A stretch of 16,839 nucleotides of DNA from assembly GCA_964431735.1 (NCBI GenBank), contig CAYSLJ010000147.1, positions 1 to 16,839 on the forward strand. Reading direction: 5' to 3'. This DNA is from CALARM01 sp964431735. Its GTDB lineage: Bacteria; Vulcanimicrobiota; SpSt-956; JAKJGF01. Below are positions 13,897 to 16,839 of the stretch, piece by piece. Made by a program: the position numbers and the translations under genes. Under the pieces are notes generated by a model. That model saw nothing but the letters and a program-made list of their open reading frames with translations. It was not told where the DNA came from and made no database searches. How positions within the stretch are numbered: position 1 is the stretch's first letter; every line of letters starts with the position of its first letter.

Positions 13897-15350
13897 TATT
13901 GCGGTGCAAATATCTGTATGCGGTTGGTTGCTGAATCTAACACAAAGACATTCCCTGAAGAGTCCACTGCTATGCCCTGAGGTTGATTAAATTGCCCGTT
14001 ACCTGTTCCGGGCGAACCCCACTGTGTAATATAGGTACCGTTCGTGTCAAATTTCTGTATGCGTTTGGTTGCTGAATCTAACACAAAGACATTTCCTGAA
14101 GAGTCCACTGCTATGCCATGAGGTTGATTAAATTGCCCGTTACCTGTTCCGAGCGACCCCCACTGTGTAATATAGGTACCGTTCGTGTCAAATTTCTGTA
14201 TGCGGTAGTTATTTGTATCTGCCACAAAGACATTTCCTGAAGAGTCTACTGCTATGCCGGAAAGGCCCCTAAATTGCCCGTTACCTGTTCCGTGCGACCC
14301 CCACTGTGTAATATAGGTACCGTTCGTGTCAAATTTCTGTATGCGGTAGTTATTTGTATCTGTTACAAAGACATTTCCTGAAGAGTCTACTGCTATGGCG
14401 GAAGATGCGTAAACTGTCCATTTTGTAATATGGGTACCGTTCGTGTCAAATTTCTGTATGCGGTAGTTTAATGTATCTGCCACGAAGACATTTCCTGAAG
14501 AGTCTACTGCTATGGCGAAAGGGAATTTAAATTGCCCGTTACCTATTCCGTATGAACCCCACTTTGTAATAAAATTACCGAGGAAATCAAATTTCTGTAT
14601 GCGGTAGTTATTTGTATCTGTTACAAAGACATTTCCTGAAGAGTCCACTGCTATGCCGGAAGGGAAATTAAATTGCCCGTTCCCGGCTTCTGTGCCGTCC
14701 CACTGTGTAATATAGGTACCGTTCGTGTCAAATTTCTGTATGCGGTTGTTTCCTGAATCTGCCACAAAAACATTCCCTGAAGAATCTACTGCTATGCCGT
14801 TAGGGTTAATAAATTGCCCGTTACCTGTTCCGTATGAACCCCACTGTGCAAGATATCCGCCGTTTGAGTTAAATTTCTGTATGCAGTTATTTGTATATGC
14901 CACAAAAACATTTCCTGAAGAGTCCACTGCTATGCTGAAAGATTCATAAACTGTCCACTGTGTAATATAGGTACCGTTCGTGTCAAATTTCTGTATGCGG
15001 TAGTTTAATGTATCTACCACAAAGACATTTCCTGAAGAGTCCACTGCTATGCCGGAAGGGCAATCAAATTGCCCGTTACCTGTTCCGCGCGAACCCCACT
15101 GTGCAAGATAGGTACCGTTCGTGTCAAATTTCTGTATGCGGTTGTTTCCTGAATCTGCCACAAAAACATTCCCTGAAGAGTCCACTGCTATGCCGGAAGG
15201 GTAATCAAATTGCCCGTTACCTGTTCCGAGCGAACCCCACTGTGCAAGATAGGTACCGTTCGTGTCAAATTTCTGTATGCGGTTGTTTCCTGAATCTGCC
15301 ACAAAAACATTCCCTGAAGAGTCCACTGCTATGCCGGAAGGGTAATTAAA
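13896..15350 (-). repeat. Near-identical 141-bp coding repeats (NHL blades)
   Basis: The DNA encoding the NHL blades repeats with a period of 141 bp (47 codons), with two 117-bp variants. Long stretches, such as those encoding VDSSGNVFV and KFDTNGTY, are almost unchanged at DNA level. This implies recent duplication or ongoing gene conversion, and makes copy number prone to change or to assembly error. Confidence 0.88.
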
Positions 15351-16184
15351 TTGGCCGAATTTTGACAGATAGGTGCCGCTTGAATTGAACTTCAGTATAG
15401 TAGAGTTTGTGTAATCTGAAACAAATACATCTCCTGTTGCACTGTTAACGGCAATCCACCGAGGATTTATAGTTGTCTTGTAAAAAGATCCCCACTTTGT
15501 TACAAACCGGTAATCGGTTGTTACAACATGAGCCGAAGCACCGACAATAACCATGCCTGTAAGAGCATCTACAGTATAGGAAAAGGTGCCGGCATGACTG
15601 AAGGTGTGCGAGAAACTTCCTCCCGGAGGAATGGACTGGCTGAATCCGCTTCCTGAACCGTCATCCCCGCATGTTATGGTATGAGAGACGGTATCGTTGT
15701 TTACCCATAAAAGGGTATCTCCCATACATACTGGGATTGTATTCGGATCGATGGCAGTCGAAGTTACTGATACGCCTAAATTAACGGCATCAGTGTTCAA
15801 ACCCGGCTGAAGTGTTTTCTTTATTATCCTGTGAGCTATGACTATATCTGAGGAATTCGGATCATTCGTTCCTGAAAGTGTGGCAGTAACCTCGTCTGCA
15901 GGAAGGCCTGTGAGAGTGACAGATGTATTTGGGTCTACTATAGACGCATTTGCAGAACCTCCGTTCCAGGTAACTGAAATATCCACCTTTCTCATATAAG
16001 GGTGTATTATCTGGCCTGTTACATTATTGTCTTTATGAGGCCATACGATGTTTATCTTAAGTGACGCTTCCCCTGAAGAAGGAACGGAAGGAGTAACTGA
16101 TGAAGTTCCCCCTCCTCCGCATCCTGTAAGACATAAACATATAATAAGAGCCATTATTGTAATATTTGCTTTTTTTAGTAACAT
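13896..16184 (-). CDS. Large lipoprotein with cupredoxin-like domain and twelve NHL repeats
   Basis: 762 residues. A lipoprotein signal peptide with lipobox LTGC (Cys22) is followed by a Gly/Ser linker, a beta-rich domain (about 40-140) and a cupredoxin-like domain (about 143-215: GDTLLWVNNDTVSHTI and HAGTFSYTVDALTGMVIV). The type-1 copper Cys and second His positions appear as Val and Leu, so copper binding is doubtful. From about 225 to the end are twelve NHL repeats, mostly 47 residues, with IAVDSSGNVFVAD and RIQKFDTNGTYI repeated nearly unchanged; repeats 4 and 8 are 39 residues. Twelve fits two six-bladed propellers. The role is probably extracellular binding of protein, glycan or ligand; unknown. 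AGGAGG about 9 bases before the ATG overlaps the TAG stop of the upstream small lipoprotein gene, implying translational coupling. Confidence 0.92.
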   Translation of the reverse strand: MLLKKANITIMALIICLCLTGCGGGGTSSVTPSVPSSGEASLKINIVWPHKDNNVTGQIIHPYMRKVDISVTWNGGSANASIVDPNTSVTLTGLPADEVTATLSGTNDPNSSDIVIAHRIIKKTLQPGLNTDAVNLGVSVTSTAIDPNTIPVCMGDTLLWVNNDTVSHTITCGDDGSGSGFSQSIPPGGSFSHTFSHAGTFSYTVDALTGMVIVGASAHVVTTDYRFVTKWGSFYKTTINPRWIAVNSATGDVFVSDYTNSTILKFNSSGTYLSKFGQFNYPSGIAVDSSGNVFVADSGNNRIQKFDTNGTYLAQWGSLGTGNGQFDYPSGIAVDSSGNVFVADSGNNRIQKFDTNGTYLAQWGSRGTGNGQFDCPSGIAVDSSGNVFVVDTLNYRIQKFDTNGTYITQWTVYESFSIAVDSSGNVFVAYTNNCIQKFNSNGGYLAQWGSYGTGNGQFINPNGIAVDSSGNVFVADSGNNRIQKFDTNGTYITQWDGTEAGNGQFNFPSGIAVDSSGNVFVTDTNNYRIQKFDFLGNFITKWGSYGIGNGQFKFPFAIAVDSSGNVFVADTLNYRIQKFDTNGTHITKWTVYASSAIAVDSSGNVFVTDTNNYRIQKFDTNGTYITQWGSHGTGNGQFRGLSGIAVDSSGNVFVADTNNYRIQKFDTNGTYITQWGSLGTGNGQFNQPHGIAVDSSGNVFVLDSATKRIQKFDTNGTYITQWGSPGTGNGQFNQPQGIAVDSSGNVFVLDSATNRIQIFAPQ

Positions 16185-16196
16185 AATTAATTCCTC

Positions 16197-16529
16197 CTAT
16201 TGAATTGTCAGATTCCAGTTGACAGTGGGAGTTGCCGTAATGGTAGGAGTTGCAGTCGGAGTTGGAGTGCTTGTAGGAGTTGGAGTGCTTGTAGGAGTTG
16301 AAGTGTATGAATTGGTCGGTGTAGGTAAGACGGCAGAAGGAGTTATGGCCGGAGTCGGTGTGAAAGTGACTGAAGGAACAGGTGTAACTGCCGGCGTGAG
16401 AGTCGGAGTAAAAGTGATAGAGGGAGCGGGCGTTACGGTAGGGTTTATAACTACCGAATTACTGTTGCTTCCGCATCCTGTTGTAAAGAGAAAAAGGGAT
16501 ATGAAAAGTATAGATGCTGTTTTTTTCAT
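16197..16529 (-). CDS. Small Thr/Pro-rich lipoprotein
   Basis: 110 residues: a lipoprotein signal peptide with lipobox FTTGC (Cys19), a short Asn/Ser stretch, then about 70 residues of Thr/Pro/Ser/Val repeats (TPTSTPTP type) and a short tail NWNLTIQ. No folded domain is visible; the Thr/Pro region should be extended and is a plausible O-glycosylation target. The DNA includes two perfect 18-bp tandem units (16258-16275 and 16276-16293), so length may vary. AGGAAGGA about 8 bases before the ATG is the ribosome site. The TAG stop is fused to the AGGAGG of the NHL lipoprotein gene 12 bp downstream, so the two form an operon. The overlapping plus-strand frame of Val/Gly repeats is its shadow. The role is unknown; a stalk or spacer partner of the NHL lipoprotein is an inference. 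Confidence 0.8.
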   Translation of the reverse strand: MKKTASILFISLFLFTTGCGSNSNSVVINPTVTPAPSITFTPTLTPAVTPVPSVTFTPTPAITPSAVLPTPTNSYTSTPTSTPTPTSTPTPTATPTITATPTVNWNLTIQ

Positions 16530-16540
16530 TAATAAATTCC

Positions 16541-16572
16541 TTCCTGACGGAAAATTAAGGAACTGTCAGGAA
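16541..16572 (-). promoter_or_regulatory. Dyad that could mask the lipoprotein ribosome site
   Basis: TTCCTGAC (16541-16548) and GTCAGGAA (16565-16572) are exact inverted repeats with a 16-base spacer. On the minus-strand transcript the arm GTCAGGAA overlaps the ribosome site of the small lipoprotein gene. The upstream arm belongs to the end of the family B element. Confidence 0.5.
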
Positions 16573-16683
16573 ATAACTACATCATAGTTACAGTTTATAT
16601 CGTGACGCGTCACGCGTAACGCGTGACGCGAGGCCAATAATTGTTCTAACAATTTGCCGGAGTTATTTTTCCTGCAGTCCTAA
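16555..16683. mobile_element. Family B MITE-like element, copy 2
   Basis: About 129 bp. Left end TTAAGGAACTGTCAGGAAATAA and, on the other strand, right end TTAGGACTGCAGGAAAAATAA are imperfect inverted repeats. The core is GTGACGC, GTCACGC, GTAACGC, GTGACGC (16602-16629), then GAGG, then an AATTGTT-CT-AACAATT hairpin and GCCGGAGTTATTTTTC. It begins 25 bp upstream of the lipoprotein operon's first start codon. It follows the copy at 7541-7670 almost base for base outside the heptamers. Confidence 0.8.
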
Positions 16684-16750
16684 GTTTTATAACAAAAATT
16701 GCGTGACGGTTAATTCTATATGTGACGAAATTTTCCTGCATTTAGGGAGA

Positions 16751-16839
16751 AGTGAGAAGTGAGAAGTGAGTGGTGAAACCACCCGTCACGCGTCACGCGT
16801 TACGCGTCACGCGTTACGCGTCACGCGTTACGCGTCACG
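16751..16839. repeat. Two-part repeat element at the right window edge
   Basis: AGTGAGA, AGTGAGA, AGTGAGT and GGTGAAA (16751-16778), then CCACCC, then eight GTYACGC units (16785-16839). C and T alternate at the third base from the second unit on, a 14-bp higher-order repeat. The array runs off the window. The block between 16684 and 16750 shows nothing further. Confidence 0.92.

Noticed and set aside
14725..15349. Plus-strand frames with internal repeats
   Set aside because: They are antisense shadows of the NHL blades, their repeats being a by-product of the 141-bp period.
16219..16587. Plus-strand frame of Val/Gly repeats
   Set aside because: It is the antisense of the Thr/Pro repeats; the minus-strand frame has a lipobox signal peptide and a ribosome site.

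Overview
The window looks like chromosomal DNA of an uncultivated, AT-rich bacterium with a diderm-type envelope: two lipoproteins with clear lipoboxes, a Sec-secreted beta-propeller, and good Shine-Dalgarno sites. The mix of zinc-ribbon proteins, a Hanks-type kinase fused to a TolB-like propeller, NHL, YCF48-like and TPR proteins, and Thr/Pro-rich linkers is typical of poorly characterised candidate phyla. I cannot assign a phylum from sequence alone. Both ends of the window lie inside the same kind of heptamer array, so this may be a whole contig whose assembly broke at repeats.

Layout. Minus strand, 37-6943: a UvrC-type N-terminal half that ends inside a repeat array, a coiled-coil/GRAM-like/zinc-ribbon protein with its own promoter, a membrane protein with two zinc ribbons and a duplicated pseudopilin-like cassette, and a 929-residue zinc-ribbon Ser/Thr kinase with a TolB-like propeller. 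Then about 970 bp with no convincing gene (6944-7909) but several inverted-repeat elements. Plus strand, 7910-9853: a TMTC-like multipass GT-C/TPR protein, facing the minus-strand secreted YCF48-like propeller (10101-11030) across a terminator-rich gap. Minus strand, 11377-13634: a two-gene zinc-ribbon operon and an isocitrate dehydrogenase-family gene with a strong promoter. Minus strand, 13896-16529: an operon of a small Thr/Pro-rich lipoprotein and a large 12-repeat NHL lipoprotein.

Gene theme. Four proteins carry zinc ribbons. Two of them, the kinase and its downstream neighbour, share one plan: N-terminal cytoplasmic ribbon, one membrane helix, an outer domain, and a related C-terminal NTF2-like domain. 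I infer a membrane signalling module in which the kinase propeller and the pseudopilin-like protein sense or bind something outside the cell, with the coiled-coil/GRAM-like protein as a possible partner. The function is not known.

Most striking signal. Intergenic DNA is full of a heptamer family (GTNACGC, N any base): eleven main arrays plus one divergent one in under 17 kb. Several arrays form the core of at least two families of small inverted-repeat elements (family A, about 90 bp, three copies; family B, about 130 bp, two copies). Others belong to a two-part element with a second heptamer (AGTGARA) and a GTGGT/ACCAC hairpin. Read in one direction, arrays usually end in a cap such as GGGAGG, GCGAGG or GGGTGG. 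They sit at gene boundaries and in two cases supply a gene's stop codon. This resembles the short tandem heptamer repeats of some cyanobacteria in style only.
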